Source: Mucilaginibacter corticis
GTDB lineage: Bacteria > Bacteroidota > Bacteroidia > Sphingobacteriales > Sphingobacteriaceae
Length of the DNA stretch: 64,000 nucleotides
NCBI RefSeq assembly: GCF_007558865.1
Contig: NZ_VLPK01000001.1
Coordinates: 1,798,001-1,862,000 of the forward strand
Direction of reading: 5' to 3'
A program made the position numbers and the translations under genes. Every line of letters begins with the position of its first letter. Positions within the stretch are counted from its first letter, which is position 1. A model generated the notes under the pieces. The model saw only the letters and a list, made by a program, of their open reading frames with translations. It searched no databases and was not told where the DNA came from. Below, in pieces: positions 26,312 to 35,926 of this stretch.

Positions 26312-26951
26312 TTATGGAGTGATTGTGGGAGTGTGCTGGCTATCCACATTGTTATTTTCTGCGATTAGCGTTCTTCGCCACGTCCTTTTTTTCAACGTTA
26401 TCACTACTTCAAATTTAATCGCAACAATTTCTGGGTTGTTAACTGAAAGTTCATAACTTAAACTAGTTAATGTTTTTGCCCTTAATACGTGGTTCATATG
26501 TTTGCCAGAGTCATTGATCCGGCCTTTTCCATCTTTAATAAAGTACCTAGTCTTTTCAATGACTTCAGGAATATAAAAAACGTTTACATAGACTGTAGGG
26601 TTATAAACAGTGTAATCGCCAATATTTTTGATTTCTATGTCGAGAAAATGCCTTTTATTCGTACCGCTTAACCTAATCATTTTATGTTTTATCTGAAATT
26701 CAATTTTAGAAAGAAAAAGGTGTCCCTTGAAAAATCTCAGATAAGCGGCTATTGCTCCCGTGATGATAATCAACAACTTACTAATTTCCAAGAGAAAGCT
26801 TACGGTTTGCTTATTATTGGTAAGCATTACTTCATTTAATATGTTAGCCTTTAATAAGGCCACGATACCCAAAACAATTACAACAAGAATGATTGTAAAT
26901 GTTATAGGGTCTAAAACAGCTTCTATTAAATTACAGGTAGTTAGTACTCAT
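26312..26951 (-). pseudogene. Membrane protein gene, probably frameshifted near its start
   Basis: The open frame runs 26947-26312 without an ATG before the first membrane helix (ITFTIILVVIVLGIVALL). A good ATG exists at 26951, overlapping the integrase stop as ATGA, but after six codons it meets TAA. Removing one T near 26934 joins the two frames into MSTNYL-NLIEAVLDPITF. I read this as a gene coupled to the integrase that has taken a 1-bp insertion. The rest has a second helix (ISKLLIIITGAIAAYLRFF) and a soluble C-terminal domain of unknown type (FLDIEIKNIGDYTVYNPTV). Alternatively, translation starts at the TTG at 26872 and the gene still works. Confidence 0.6.
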
Positions 26952-27492
26952 TTAAGTTTCATCAGACAGGCTATGTCGCCGGAACATTCAAATGTTTCGT
27001 TTCTGTAAAAGCACCTAGTTTTCTTTAAATAAAGTTCGGTCATGGAAAGACTGGTATGGCGGTTTGCTTTCATAATTTGAGCCAACGTCCAACCGCTGTT
27101 GTGTTTTTTGATATTACTCGTATGTTTAAATGAATACAAATCGTAACCCTTGTTTTGAAGTTTTTCGCTATCCTTCAAATATGGATTTTCTAGCGATTCT
27201 TTCTAATCTATATTTTTAAAAGAGGTGATTAATATGGTGTATTTATTCCAACCTGAAGTTCGCCAACTATATTGGTGGTAGAACCTACTAAAAAATGTTC
27301 AGGATTACAATTTGCTAAATCCAACTTCTCTAATTCTTTCATGAAATTTTCTACAAATTCCACAGTTTGGCTTTTTACATTCGTGGTGCTTTTCTTTACT
27401 GATGCTCTTATAGTAATTATCCCTTTCTTTAAGTCTATATCCTTGACTTTTAATCCCCGAATCTCACCAGGTCTACCCGGGATATTGATTTT
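26948..27492 (-). pseudogene. Tyrosine recombinase (integrase) remnant
   Basis: Two out-of-frame pieces of one catalytic domain. The first (27492-27229) reads INIPGRPGEIRGLKVKDIDL, containing the first catalytic Arg region (RPGEIRGL), and stops at TAA. The second (from about 27205 to 26948) reads NPYLKDSEKLQNKGYDLYSF, then KHTSNIKKHNSGWTLAQIMK, then ANRHTSLSMTELYLKK, which carries the H-x-x-(R) / H region and the end of the fold; Tyr is in ELYLKK. At least one frameshift and several stops lie between, and the N-terminal SAM-like domain is missing. It sits 740 bp from tRNA-Ala, a typical integration target. Confidence 0.85.
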
Positions 27493-27661
27493 TTAGATAA
27501 TTGGTATTTGTATACAAGGGATTGCCTCAAAAGGGGCAGCCCCTTGTTATTTAATAACTTAACATACCAGGGCAAACATTCTATAGCGCTTTTTATATAT
27601 TTACGGACATAGAACACCTTATTGTTAAATACCCCGATCATTTAAAATCATCTCTCTTAAA

Positions 27662-28090
27662 ATGGAAAATCACAGAAAAGTAAGTATTAAAAACTGGTAT
27701 AAAAAGCATATTGAATCCAGCGATTTTGGCGAGCGTTTGGCCGATTCGGTTGCCAGTGGCATGGGCTCGTGGCGGTTCATTATTATCCAAACGCTAATAG
27801 TAGCGGCTTGGATGGTGTTAAATGTTGTGGCCTATACGCAGCATTGGGACCCATACCCTTATATTCTGCTCAACCTGCTTTTTTCTACACAGGCAGCCTA
27901 TGCGGCACCGATTATTATGATGGCGCAAAACCGCCAAAGCGACCGCGACCGTGCCCAGGCCGACGAAGATTTCAGGACAAATGTGGAAGCCAAAAAAGAG
28001 ATTGAGGAGCTCCAAATAAAACTAAATGCCATTGAAATTGATAAACTGGATAAAATCCTGGCCTTGCTTGAAAAAATGGATAAAAAATAA
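27662..28090 (+). CDS. DUF1003 membrane protein
   Basis: 142 residues. It has the family's hallmark order: a soluble start ending FGERLADSVASGMGSWRFII, two membrane helices (IIQTLIVAAWMVLNVVAY and PYILLNLLFSTQAAYAAPII), then MMAQNRQSDRDRAQADEDF and a coiled-coil tail. DUF1003 proteins are small inner-membrane proteins of unknown function, often stress-related. It starts just past the decayed integrase region. Confidence 0.92.
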   Translation: MENHRKVSIKNWYKKHIESSDFGERLADSVASGMGSWRFIIIQTLIVAAWMVLNVVAYTQHWDPYPYILLNLLFSTQAAYAAPIIMMAQNRQSDRDRAQADEDFRTNVEAKKEIEELQIKLNAIEIDKLDKILALLEKMDKK

Positions 28091-28136
28091 AACGGTAATA
28101 AATAGTACCGATATTTATTAATTTAAATGTTGTGAT

Positions 28137-28655
28137 ATGTATCTAACCAAATTTGCATTAGTGTCATGGCTTATAATTACAAATTTTGGCCATATATCAA
28201 TCGGGTATAAAACAAACCAGGTTACAATTACCCCGGCCAAACTGTTTACCCAGTCAGAGGCCGACAAAATCATGGGTTCTGCTACGCATTTAACAGACAG
28301 TGTTTCAAAAAAAGAGGCGTTGCAATCTTCGTATTTATGTGGTTACAAAGCGGACAGTAAAGATCAGAAAACCGGCAAAATTGGAACGGTTTACTTTTTG
28401 TTTGAAGCATATAATGATATTGCAGGTGCCAAAAAAAGATTTTCGGATGTCTATCTTTCTAATCGCGCTAACGGGGCACAGGCTGTTGATCATTTAGGCG
28501 ATGAAGCGCTTTACCATACCGACAATCAAAATTTTGACCTGATGATGGTGCGAAAAGGAAAGTATGTATTTAACATAAAAATCAATACCAGGACAAGTAC
28601 AAGCAGCCTTGCTGAGTTGAAAATCGTTGTGAAAAAGATCACCGATCATATTTAA
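28137..28655 (+). CDS. Exported protein of unknown function
   Basis: 172 residues. The first 20 residues (LTKFALVSWLIITNFGHISI) are a signal or anchor segment. The rest, with LFTQSEADKIMGSATHLTDS, SYLCGYKADSK and LGDEALYHTDNQNFDLMMVR, recalls the exported lipoprotein-like folds in which a conserved Cys and a GDEA turn appear (DUF3558-like), but I cannot assign it. It follows DUF1003 by 46 bp and may be co-transcribed. It converges with the rhamnosidase gene. Confidence 0.7.
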   Translation: MYLTKFALVSWLIITNFGHISIGYKTNQVTITPAKLFTQSEADKIMGSATHLTDSVSKKEALQSSYLCGYKADSKDQKTGKIGTVYFLFEAYNDIAGAKKRFSDVYLSNRANGAQAVDHLGDEALYHTDNQNFDLMMVRKGKYVFNIKINTRTSTSSLAELKIVVKKITDHI

Positions 28656-28681
28656 GTAAAACCAGTTTCTTTATGTACAGA

Positions 28682-31219
28682 TCACTTATCCTTATCAAAA
28701 AATATCCCGCTTAATACCGCCTTACTATTTGGCGACATATTGATCCTGAATTTAACCGGTCCGTTATAGGCATAGGTTAGGTACACACCTCCTGTGCAGC
28801 TCTTAATCATCTTTGCAGGCGCTATTATATTTGATGTTTCAGCATCAAACATTTCAACTTCAATAGGTTTTGTTGTGTTGTCCCAATCCAGGAAATAGAG
28901 CGATACCCGGTAATTATGTTCGCCTTTTACGGCGATGGTTGACGTGAAAGTGTAACCTATCTGATCGCCGTCCATGGCATATAAACCGGCAGCCGTTCTG
29001 GGGTAGCCGTTGGTAGGGTCGGGGGCCAATGCCCGGCGGTCGTTAGTTTTTGAAGCGTTGGTCAGGTTAAGCGGCAGGCCGTTGCCTTTTACCTTGTAGT
29101 AGTTTACAGAAGTAACATACGGTGGTAAGGCCGTTTTGTCCTTCCCGTCGCCATTATAGTTGCACAACACATAACCATCCTTGCCGTAAATGCCTCCCCA
29201 ATTGCCGCCGGTTTTTGAATCCATACTTATGTATTTAGCAGCATAAGACGCAAAGGGTTCAATATATTTAGGCGTAGCGCCATTGTAATCGACAACAAAC
29301 TTATACTTGCCGGGTTGCGCACCGGTGAGGTAAACAAAATCAGCGTCCTCGCTGGCCCCGCCAAAACTATCAATTGGGTGGTACCTGCCATCCCATAACA
29401 ACACCCCATTTACTTTTATACTGCGGATGTTTTTCTCCACCTTCGGAATGCCGATCCGGCCGATTGTGCCTGTCGGTACAGATATACTACATATCCCGGT
29501 AGCAACATTAAAGTCCGCACTGATATCACCATACAGTGTATGCGTTTTGCCAGAAACATAAGTAAGCGTGCGACCCAAATGCGGTAATATGTTAAACGTA
29601 GTGAAACCGGGCGAGGTGGGCTTTATACCCAGTACTTCTTCACTTAGCCATTTGGTTACACCTGCGCCCCAGGGATGACACAGGCTGGTAAAGCCGCACT
29701 GATTGGTAGGCACAGGCCCGTTCGTGCCAACCATCGCGTTCCATGACGGGCGGTAATCTTCAAAAAAGGTAGTGCCCCCATATTTTATCTGCCCGCCCCA
29801 CAGATCTCGGATCGAGATTAAAGCATCGTCATATTTATTCATCAACGCAAACGCCTGAATCACAAAATATTCATTAAATGGCGAGTAAGAGATGCGGTTC
29901 ACCTTATCGGTAAAGCTCTTGGCATAGATCGCTTTCTTCTCATCAATATTTAGAAGTCCCGTAGTCACTGCATCAGCGCCCGCGTGCAGGCCGAAGTCTT
30001 TATACCAGGCTGCATCTTTCTTCAGGTTGGCCATTTCTTCGGTAGCGTATTTATTGTATTTGTCTTGCAGATCTGCCCGGCCGCAAGCAGCCATGGCCGC
30101 AGCAAACTCTTTCCACGCACGGATGGAGAGCATTTTGTAAGCGTTCTGCGGTTCGGGCAGATTGGGGTGTTCAAACCCTGCGCCCAAGCGTTCATCCCAG
30201 CCATAGTATTCAAGGTTGGGATTGGTGTCGTAAACTTTATAAGCGTCGTCCAGTTTAGCGCAGGCATTATCGGTATACTTTTTTAGGGTTAGCGAGTCAC
30301 CGGTATATTTGTAGTAATCTACCAGGCTCAGCACCCAATAAAGCGCATAACTCCTGATACCATTACTTTGGCCCGATGTATAATCGATGTTCTTCTTCAC
30401 AAAATCATAATTAGCAAATGCCACCATTGATGCAGCCTGCGCGGGGTGGGCATCGCCCGTCCAAGAGAACCTGTCGCCGCGGTTCATCAGTATCGCGCCT
30501 AAATAATCTTTAAGCAGGTTTAGTTTCACGGTGTACGCGCCGGTATACCAGATCCGCGTCAACAGTGTATCGCTGCATGAAAAGCTGCCTTTATAGTTAG
30601 TGGGCCTTACCTGGCAAACCAAACGCACGGCAGTGATATGCCAGGTCTTAGAAAATGACCGCATATGGATCCAGCCAAACCGTACGCCTTCATACAGGTC
30701 AGGATTCAATTCAAGCCGATACGTATTGCCATGTTTTTTGGGCGATAACGTTTTGGGCGGATAGTTTGACGAATAGTTGGGTGGCTGGTTATATTCGCTG
30801 ATACTCATTTGTACACTGTCCTGCAGATCAGGGCTGTCAAATTCAAGCAAGGCCGCATTGGTTTGGCCGAAATCGAAACGGATATCGCCCTTGCCGTTTA
30901 CTACTATAGTGCCGGTCTTTTTAAAACCGCTCATATTAAAGCTATGCGGATTTGATACCGACCAACTGACCGGCGATAAAGTATAGCTTTCTAACCCATC
31001 GGTAGCCTTTGGGCCGGCCCAGGTATAATTGAAGATCGGGTCTGGCGAGTGCGGGTTTAATTGCCCGGCCTTTTTAGCAGAGATAGGCGGATAACCGGTG
31101 ATCTGCGCATACGCCTGCTGCCAGCCGAATCCTGATAACAGGACAAGGATCAGACAAAAAGCACGTTTGAGACTTGCTTTTGCATACAGGTGTCCGAACG
31201 CACGTGCCAGGTAATTCAT
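28682..31219 (-). CDS. GH78-like alpha-L-rhamnosidase (six-hairpin glycosidase)
   Basis: 845 residues from the ATG at 31219; the TTG nine codons earlier is not needed. A signal peptide (KRAFCLILVLLSGFGWQQAYAQ) follows a short N-terminal helix. An N-terminal beta-sandwich region leads to the (alpha/alpha)6 barrel with NRGDRFSWTGDAHPAQAASM, matching the acidic DRFxWxGD motif of bacterial rhamnosidases, and EYYGWDERLGAG. A C-terminal beta domain (IKVNGVLLWDG) and a further jelly-roll module near 720-845 follow. It is expected to release alpha-L-rhamnose from glycans in the periplasm or at the surface. The gene is followed downstream by nothing related; FucP lies upstream on the same strand. Confidence 0.82.
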   Translation of the reverse strand: MNYLARAFGHLYAKASLKRAFCLILVLLSGFGWQQAYAQITGYPPISAKKAGQLNPHSPDPIFNYTWAGPKATDGLESYTLSPVSWSVSNPHSFNMSGFKKTGTIVVNGKGDIRFDFGQTNAALLEFDSPDLQDSVQMSISEYNQPPNYSSNYPPKTLSPKKHGNTYRLELNPDLYEGVRFGWIHMRSFSKTWHITAVRLVCQVRPTNYKGSFSCSDTLLTRIWYTGAYTVKLNLLKDYLGAILMNRGDRFSWTGDAHPAQAASMVAFANYDFVKKNIDYTSGQSNGIRSYALYWVLSLVDYYKYTGDSLTLKKYTDNACAKLDDAYKVYDTNPNLEYYGWDERLGAGFEHPNLPEPQNAYKMLSIRAWKEFAAAMAACGRADLQDKYNKYATEEMANLKKDAAWYKDFGLHAGADAVTTGLLNIDEKKAIYAKSFTDKVNRISYSPFNEYFVIQAFALMNKYDDALISIRDLWGGQIKYGGTTFFEDYRPSWNAMVGTNGPVPTNQCGFTSLCHPWGAGVTKWLSEEVLGIKPTSPGFTTFNILPHLGRTLTYVSGKTHTLYGDISADFNVATGICSISVPTGTIGRIGIPKVEKNIRSIKVNGVLLWDGRYHPIDSFGGASEDADFVYLTGAQPGKYKFVVDYNGATPKYIEPFASYAAKYISMDSKTGGNWGGIYGKDGYVLCNYNGDGKDKTALPPYVTSVNYYKVKGNGLPLNLTNASKTNDRRALAPDPTNGYPRTAAGLYAMDGDQIGYTFTSTIAVKGEHNYRVSLYFLDWDNTTKPIEVEMFDAETSNIIAPAKMIKSCTGGVYLTYAYNGPVKFRINMSPNSKAVLSGIFFDKDK

Positions 31220-31397
31220 GAATAAATAATTAAGGCGGTTATACAAAGGTCTTGCTAACGAAAATACATGCTTACGTGCAGTAATGTATGATTAGATATA
31301 TTCTATTTTTTGTACTTTTTGATATTTAATATCGCAGCCATACTAAAACTTAGCTTAGAGATATAGGTCGCGTTTTGTTGAACACATTCCGGTATTT

Positions 31398-31415
31398 GTT
31401 GGTGACAACACCAAC
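31398..31415. repeat. 7-bp perfect hairpin
   Basis: GTTGGTG-ACAA-CACCAAC, just beyond the fucP terminator in the gap toward the rhamnosidase start. It may be an operator or second hairpin; nothing decides between these. Confidence 0.4.
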
Positions 31416-31429
31416 AATGTCAAAAACAA

Positions 31430-31460
31430 AAGAACCCGGACCAAACTGGCCCGGGTTCTT
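31430..31460 (-). terminator. Terminator after fucP
   Basis: Stem AAGAACCCGG / CCGGGTTCTT with an inner CC/GG pair, 23 bp past the stop. On the minus strand it runs into TTTTGTTTTTG, a good T tract. Confidence 0.85.
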
Positions 31461-31482
31461 GGTTATGAATGCTTTAAATCGA

Positions 31483-32724
31483 TTATCGTTTAGCTGTTTT
31501 AACCTTATAAAACTTAAAGCCGAATAAAAAGATCACCGCGTAGCAAATAATTGGCAGGTAATATGCCTGTGCCACATTGTGGTTAGCAACCTGTCCCATA
31601 ACGAAAGGGAATAAAGCGCCGCCCACAACACCCATCGCGATAAACGATGATGCTTGTTGCGTATGGCTGCCCAGGTTCTTTAGTCCTAAACTAAAGATGG
31701 TTGGGAACATGATGCTGAAGAAGAAGTTGATCATCAGCAATGCGATGTATGATGGCCAGCCCAGGTGTTGTGCAACTATGATACACATCAATATATTGCC
31801 GCCTGCAAAAATGGTTAACAGTTTATTAGGCGCTATTATCGTCATTAACGAAGTGCCTACAATACGGCCCAATAACATCATGCCCATAAACAAGCTCATA
31901 AAGTATCCTGCTTTTTCATCGCTAAAGTGCATAATATTTACACCATAGTTAATAAAGTAGGCCCAGGTACCTGCTTGTGCAGCCACGTTAAAAAACTGCG
32001 CAACGCAGGCCCAAACAAAATGGCTATGTTGAAATAAACCCTTTTGCGGGGCGACGTCAACATTTAATGCTTCCGGATCATTTGACTCGGCAGCCGCATG
32101 AGGATCAACCAATGCCGGGATCTTTAAAAATGCAAACACAAGAGCCAGCAGCAATACAACAATGCCAATAGCTACATATAAAGTTTTTACCGATGTAAGG
32201 TCGGTTGATTTAACCGTATCGCCGCTCAACAAGAAAAATGCGCCGATAGTTGGGCCGATGATAGTACCAACCGCGTTAAATGTTTGCGCGAAGTTTACAC
32301 GCAGGTCGCTTTTACGTTGGTCGCCCAATGCAGCTGCAAAAGGGTGTGCAACGGTTTCAAGCGTAGCCATGCCGCAACCTACTATAAATAAGGCTATCCT
32401 GAAAAAGGTGAACGAAGCCGCGTTGGCTGCGGGCACAAACAGAAACAAACCAAGTGCAAATAAAACCAGGCCTAAAATTACGCCGGCTTTATAGCCAAAT
32501 TTTTTCATGAAGAAACCTGCGGGGTAACTCATGATAAAGTAAGCGCCAAATACAGAGAACTGGATCAATCCGGAATCTGCTATTGAAAGATTTAATACGT
32601 TTTGAAAGTGTTTGTTTAATACATCACTCATAGAGTGCAGTACACCCCACATCAGGAATAGCGAGGTGACAAAAATAAAGGTGACGACGAATTTCTTCTC
32701 GGTAAAAGCTGCTTTTTGGCTCAT
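31483..32724 (-). CDS. fucP: L-fucose:H+ symporter-type MFS transporter
   Basis: 413 residues with about 12 membrane helices. The start FVVTFIFVTSLFLMWGVLHS, the helix-5 motif GCGMATLETVAHPFAAALGD and the NFAQTFNAVGTIIGPTIGAF motif are typical of the FucP/GluP branch of MFS sugar:proton symporters. A charged cytoplasmic loop (HAAAESNDPEALNVDVAPQK) separates the two halves. The context (alpha-L-fucosidase, rhamnosidase) points to fucose, but the branch also carries glucose/galactose/N-acetylglucosamine, so the substrate is inferred. Confidence 0.85.
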   Translation of the reverse strand: MSQKAAFTEKKFVVTFIFVTSLFLMWGVLHSMSDVLNKHFQNVLNLSIADSGLIQFSVFGAYFIMSYPAGFFMKKFGYKAGVILGLVLFALGLFLFVPAANAASFTFFRIALFIVGCGMATLETVAHPFAAALGDQRKSDLRVNFAQTFNAVGTIIGPTIGAFFLLSGDTVKSTDLTSVKTLYVAIGIVVLLLALVFAFLKIPALVDPHAAAESNDPEALNVDVAPQKGLFQHSHFVWACVAQFFNVAAQAGTWAYFINYGVNIMHFSDEKAGYFMSLFMGMMLLGRIVGTSLMTIIAPNKLLTIFAGGNILMCIIVAQHLGWPSYIALLMINFFFSIMFPTIFSLGLKNLGSHTQQASSFIAMGVVGGALFPFVMGQVANHNVAQAYYLPIICYAVIFLFGFKFYKVKTAKR

Positions 32725-32949
32725 TTGTTTGATTGTTAATTTATATTGGCCGCAACATTCTTGCTGCAGCTTAGTGCATTACTAAATATTATAAAATCTG
32801 TTTAATAGCTTAATTGGTTAGTATACTTGCGGGTTGGCAATTATTTTTATTGTAGCCAAAAAAACAAATTTTATCCGTCAAATCATAATTATTGCGGTAT
32901 TAATACCATTTTTATTGTTTATGATCAAAATGGAAACAGTCAACCCTTT

Positions 32950-33891
32950 ATGAGAAATATTCTTTATATTTTGTTGATGCTTATTTGTTTGGGATGCTCG
33001 GCCGGAAAAGTAAGCCGGTCAAATCAGCAAGTAGCGGTAATTACTGATCCTGCTTTTGCAAATGGTATTAGCGTTATCGGTAGTAATTCATCACAACCCA
33101 ATGTTACAGATACCATCTATCCGTTTGGCAAAACTAAAGGCAAACCATCATGGCGCGTGGTGCAATGGGCAAGCCGTTTTGTTTTAGGTGGTGATAAACC
33201 TGTTGTAGATCATGATACGGTTATATACCAGAATGCCGGTAAGCGGATAACCTTTCTGAAAAAAGGCAGGCACACCATCATCGGCTTAGAAGTTAAAGGC
33301 TCGGCCGAATATACCTCACCACGAAAAAATAACCAGAGCTGGCCGCATTTATTACTTGAACAGCAGTACGCCACACCCATCGAGCTAAGCCATGTACAGC
33401 ATCTTAACTATAGCATACAGGCAAAACTACTTTATGCTATTGATCATTTAGGCGATGCCTATAACCCAGGCCTGCATACAGCACAAATTACCCTGTTTAT
33501 GTCCATACAGAATTTAAATCCAAGTTCGGCAGGGTATAGGGATTACTTTTGGTTTGGCTTGCCTTTGTATGATTATCGCTACCCTGAAATTGCGCCTTAC
33601 GGTGCCCAGGATATGGGAAAAGACGATGCAACAAAGAAATTTATATCCGCTGTAAGCAGTGCAGAACTGTATGCCGGTACTATGCACAATAAGCAATGGA
33701 TAGCTATTAACAAGGATGTTTACCCCATGCTTGTAAAAGCTTTTAATACCGCGCAGCAACGTGGTTTTTTAAAAGGGAGCAAATTAAGCGATATGGCTAT
33801 AGGCGAGATGAATGTGGGCTGGGAAATTCCGGGGACGTACGATGCGGGCATCCTGATAAAAGATCTGAAGCTTACAGCAGGTTTAAAATAG
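32950..33891 (+). CDS. Unknown lipoprotein of the fucose locus
   Basis: 313 residues from the ATG at 32950, which gives lipoprotein signal RNILYILLMLICLGCSAGK; the longer frame upstream adds 41 residues unlike a signal. The mature part is beta-rich, with WRVVQWASRFVLGGDKP, KNNQSWPHLLLEQQYATPIE and YRDYFWFGLPLYDYRYPEIA. It looks like a secreted beta-sandwich (lectin or lyase-like), but I recognise no family. It opens a plus-strand unit with GxGYxYP and GH95 and diverges from fucP, so a role in binding or degrading a fucose- or uronic-containing glycan is plausible. Confidence 0.72.
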   Translation: MRNILYILLMLICLGCSAGKVSRSNQQVAVITDPAFANGISVIGSNSSQPNVTDTIYPFGKTKGKPSWRVVQWASRFVLGGDKPVVDHDTVIYQNAGKRITFLKKGRHTIIGLEVKGSAEYTSPRKNNQSWPHLLLEQQYATPIELSHVQHLNYSIQAKLLYAIDHLGDAYNPGLHTAQITLFMSIQNLNPSSAGYRDYFWFGLPLYDYRYPEIAPYGAQDMGKDDATKKFISAVSSAELYAGTMHNKQWIAINKDVYPMLVKAFNTAQQRGFLKGSKLSDMAIGEMNVGWEIPGTYDAGILIKDLKLTAGLK

Positions 33892-33954
33892 CGGCATGGC
33901 GTATAATTACTTACAAATACTACATTTGTTGATAACCAATTATATGATCTACTG

Positions 33955-35850
33955 ATGAAAAAGAGCTTGCTTGTTATGGCGCTGATTGCCATTAGCTTTA
34001 ATTCTATTTTCGCACAGCCAAAAAAGCTGCCGCCAGTTGGCATGATAGACCTGGGTTTTACCCTTCAATTTAAACAGGGCGATCAGCAGTCTATCAACAA
34101 CGCCTGGGATTATACCCACACCGTGGCTTCGTTGCAAGGTATTGTAAACCGTACCGTACCGCAATTGTATGTCTTCCTGGTAAAAAACGGAAATGCCGAT
34201 ATCGACCGTTATTGGTGGAACAAGTACCGCGCGCCCGGCAAGTGGCTCAGCAAGCGCGACACCATAGTTTATAAAAACGTGGTAGACCTGATATCCGCTT
34301 ACAAAAACAAGATCAAAGGCGCTGTGGTGTATGATCCTAACGTACCTGCCACCAGCAACGTAGCTTCATCTATCGCCGGGGGGGACGACCTGATCGTGAT
34401 CCGTTATGATACCAACCCAAACAGTCTTTATTCACAGATCATAACCGGCGGGCCAAAGATCCCGGTGCGGGTAAGCCTGATCAATGCTGATGGCTCGTCG
34501 TTGTTTACGGGTAAAGGCACTATCCCCGGAACCGGCCGTGCATCAAGCGGATCTGCCAAGAATGATGCCTACCTATGGTTTTTAGAGAAGTACATGAAAC
34601 CGGGTAAGGTCAACACCAAATACGGCGCTTATTATATCGATCAGCAATGGTTAAAGGATCCCTTTCTGGCTAACCCTAATCACCATACGCTGTCAAACCA
34701 TGACTTTTTCATCAGCCGCAAAGGTTTCTTTTTCGACCTAAGCCCCTGGGTCGACGAAGCCGCTACCGACGACCCAACGCAAAAGCCCGGCACCGATGCT
34801 AATACGCTTAAAGAGATCCTGCTTACCGCTTACAATCAAAACAAAGGCAAAGATTATACTTACCTGGGCGGCTTCCCGCCGTGGGCATTTAAATATACCC
34901 AACACGCCAAAGGCCGGCACGAGGATGTAGCGACCGAGTGGGAGTATTCTCGCATTATCAGCGCCTATAATGCCTTTAAAGATGCCGATGCCATTGGTTA
35001 CGGCGCACTGGCAAATGCCTCGTTCTGGCAGCACTTCCCGCTCAAGAAGGAGTATAAACAAAACTGGGTAACCCCTGCTGAACTACAGAAGAAAGGCTAT
35101 CTGACCGCCGATGACAAGATAGATTATAAAGGCCGCAACTTCGTGGTATTTTATGTGGGCGATTATGATGCATCGTCGTGGGTATCGCAAACTACACCTA
35201 CCTTATGGGATGATGAAAACCGTGGTAAAGTGCCCATGATGTGGTGCATCAGCCCGGTACTGGCAGAGCGTGTGCCTATGGCTTTGGACTATCGCCGTGA
35301 AACCGCCAGCCCGAATGATTACTTCGCTGCCGCGGATAACGGGGCCGGCTACCTGATGCCGGGTATGCTGCAGGCCCCGAGGCCATTGTCAGGTCTGCCC
35401 GATGGGCTGGATGCCTGGGTGGCGCATAACAAACCATACTACAAACAATGGGGGCTAACCATAACCGGTTTCATTATTGACGGGCAGGCACCACCGCTTA
35501 ACCAGCACGGGCTTGATGCCTATGCCGCTTTTAGCCCCAACGGTATTGTGCCGCAAAAGGTACCGCTTACCCTGCTGCATGGCGATATGCCGGTGATCCG
35601 GTCGGATGCGGATGTGAACGAGGACCCGGCAGAGGCCGCTAAGATCATTTACAATCGCATCCATGACAGGAAGATCCCGTTCCACTGGTTCAGGAATATA
35701 TTGAAAAGCCCGTCATGGTATGTGCAGGTAGTGGCCGAGCTAAAGAAGCTTGACCCTAAAATTGAATTGCTTACCGCGCCGGATTTCTTTGAGTTATACC
35801 GTATCTACCTTAAAGCAAACCCGGATGCCGCGCAGGGCAAAATAAAGTAA
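33955..35850 (+). CDS. GxGYxYP-domain protein (putative glycoside hydrolase)
   Basis: 631 residues with a signal peptide ([17 protein letters not shown]). The segment [20 protein letters not shown] carries the GxGYxYP-type signature, here NGAGYLMP, and the front [36 protein letters not shown] matches the N-terminal repeat of the same family. The family is predicted to be a glycoside hydrolase but lacks an established reaction. It lies 63 bp after the lipoprotein and 76 bp before the GH95 start, so the three form one operon. It is expected in the periplasm. Confidence 0.82.
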   Translation: MKKSLLVMALIAISFNSIFAQPKKLPPVGMIDLGFTLQFKQGDQQSINNAWDYTHTVASLQGIVNRTVPQLYVFLVKNGNADIDRYWWNKYRAPGKWLSKRDTIVYKNVVDLISAYKNKIKGAVVYDPNVPATSNVASSIAGGDDLIVIRYDTNPNSLYSQIITGGPKIPVRVSLINADGSSLFTGKGTIPGTGRASSGSAKNDAYLWFLEKYMKPGKVNTKYGAYYIDQQWLKDPFLANPNHHTLSNHDFFISRKGFFFDLSPWVDEAATDDPTQKPGTDANTLKEILLTAYNQNKGKDYTYLGGFPPWAFKYTQHAKGRHEDVATEWEYSRIISAYNAFKDADAIGYGALANASFWQHFPLKKEYKQNWVTPAELQKKGYLTADDKIDYKGRNFVVFYVGDYDASSWVSQTTPTLWDDENRGKVPMMWCISPVLAERVPMALDYRRETASPNDYFAAADNGAGYLMPGMLQAPRPLSGLPDGLDAWVAHNKPYYKQWGLTITGFIIDGQAPPLNQHGLDAYAAFSPNGIVPQKVPLTLLHGDMPVIRSDADVNEDPAEAAKIIYNRIHDRKIPFHWFRNILKSPSWYVQVVAELKKLDPKIELLTAPDFFELYRIYLKANPDAAQGKIK

Positions 35851-35926
35851 TGAAATGCCCGAAAAGTTGATTAATCCAAAATCGTATTGGGTTAGTTTTG
35901 AAGCACCATTATATCAACTTACAAAC

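Noticed and set aside
27272-27496. Plus-strand 74-codon frame opposite the integrase remnant
   Set aside because: The minus strand gives RPGEIRGLKVKDIDL and other recombinase motifs; the plus frame is its mirror.
27450-27641. Minus-strand 63-codon frame as N-terminal half of the integrase
   Set aside because: It overlaps the recombinase fragment in another frame and shows no SAM-like or recombinase motif.
26210-27660. Direct repeat of the tRNA-Ala 3' end as an att site
   Set aside because: I looked for a second copy of the T arm or ATTCTCCAC in the next kilobases and saw none, so element borders cannot be set.
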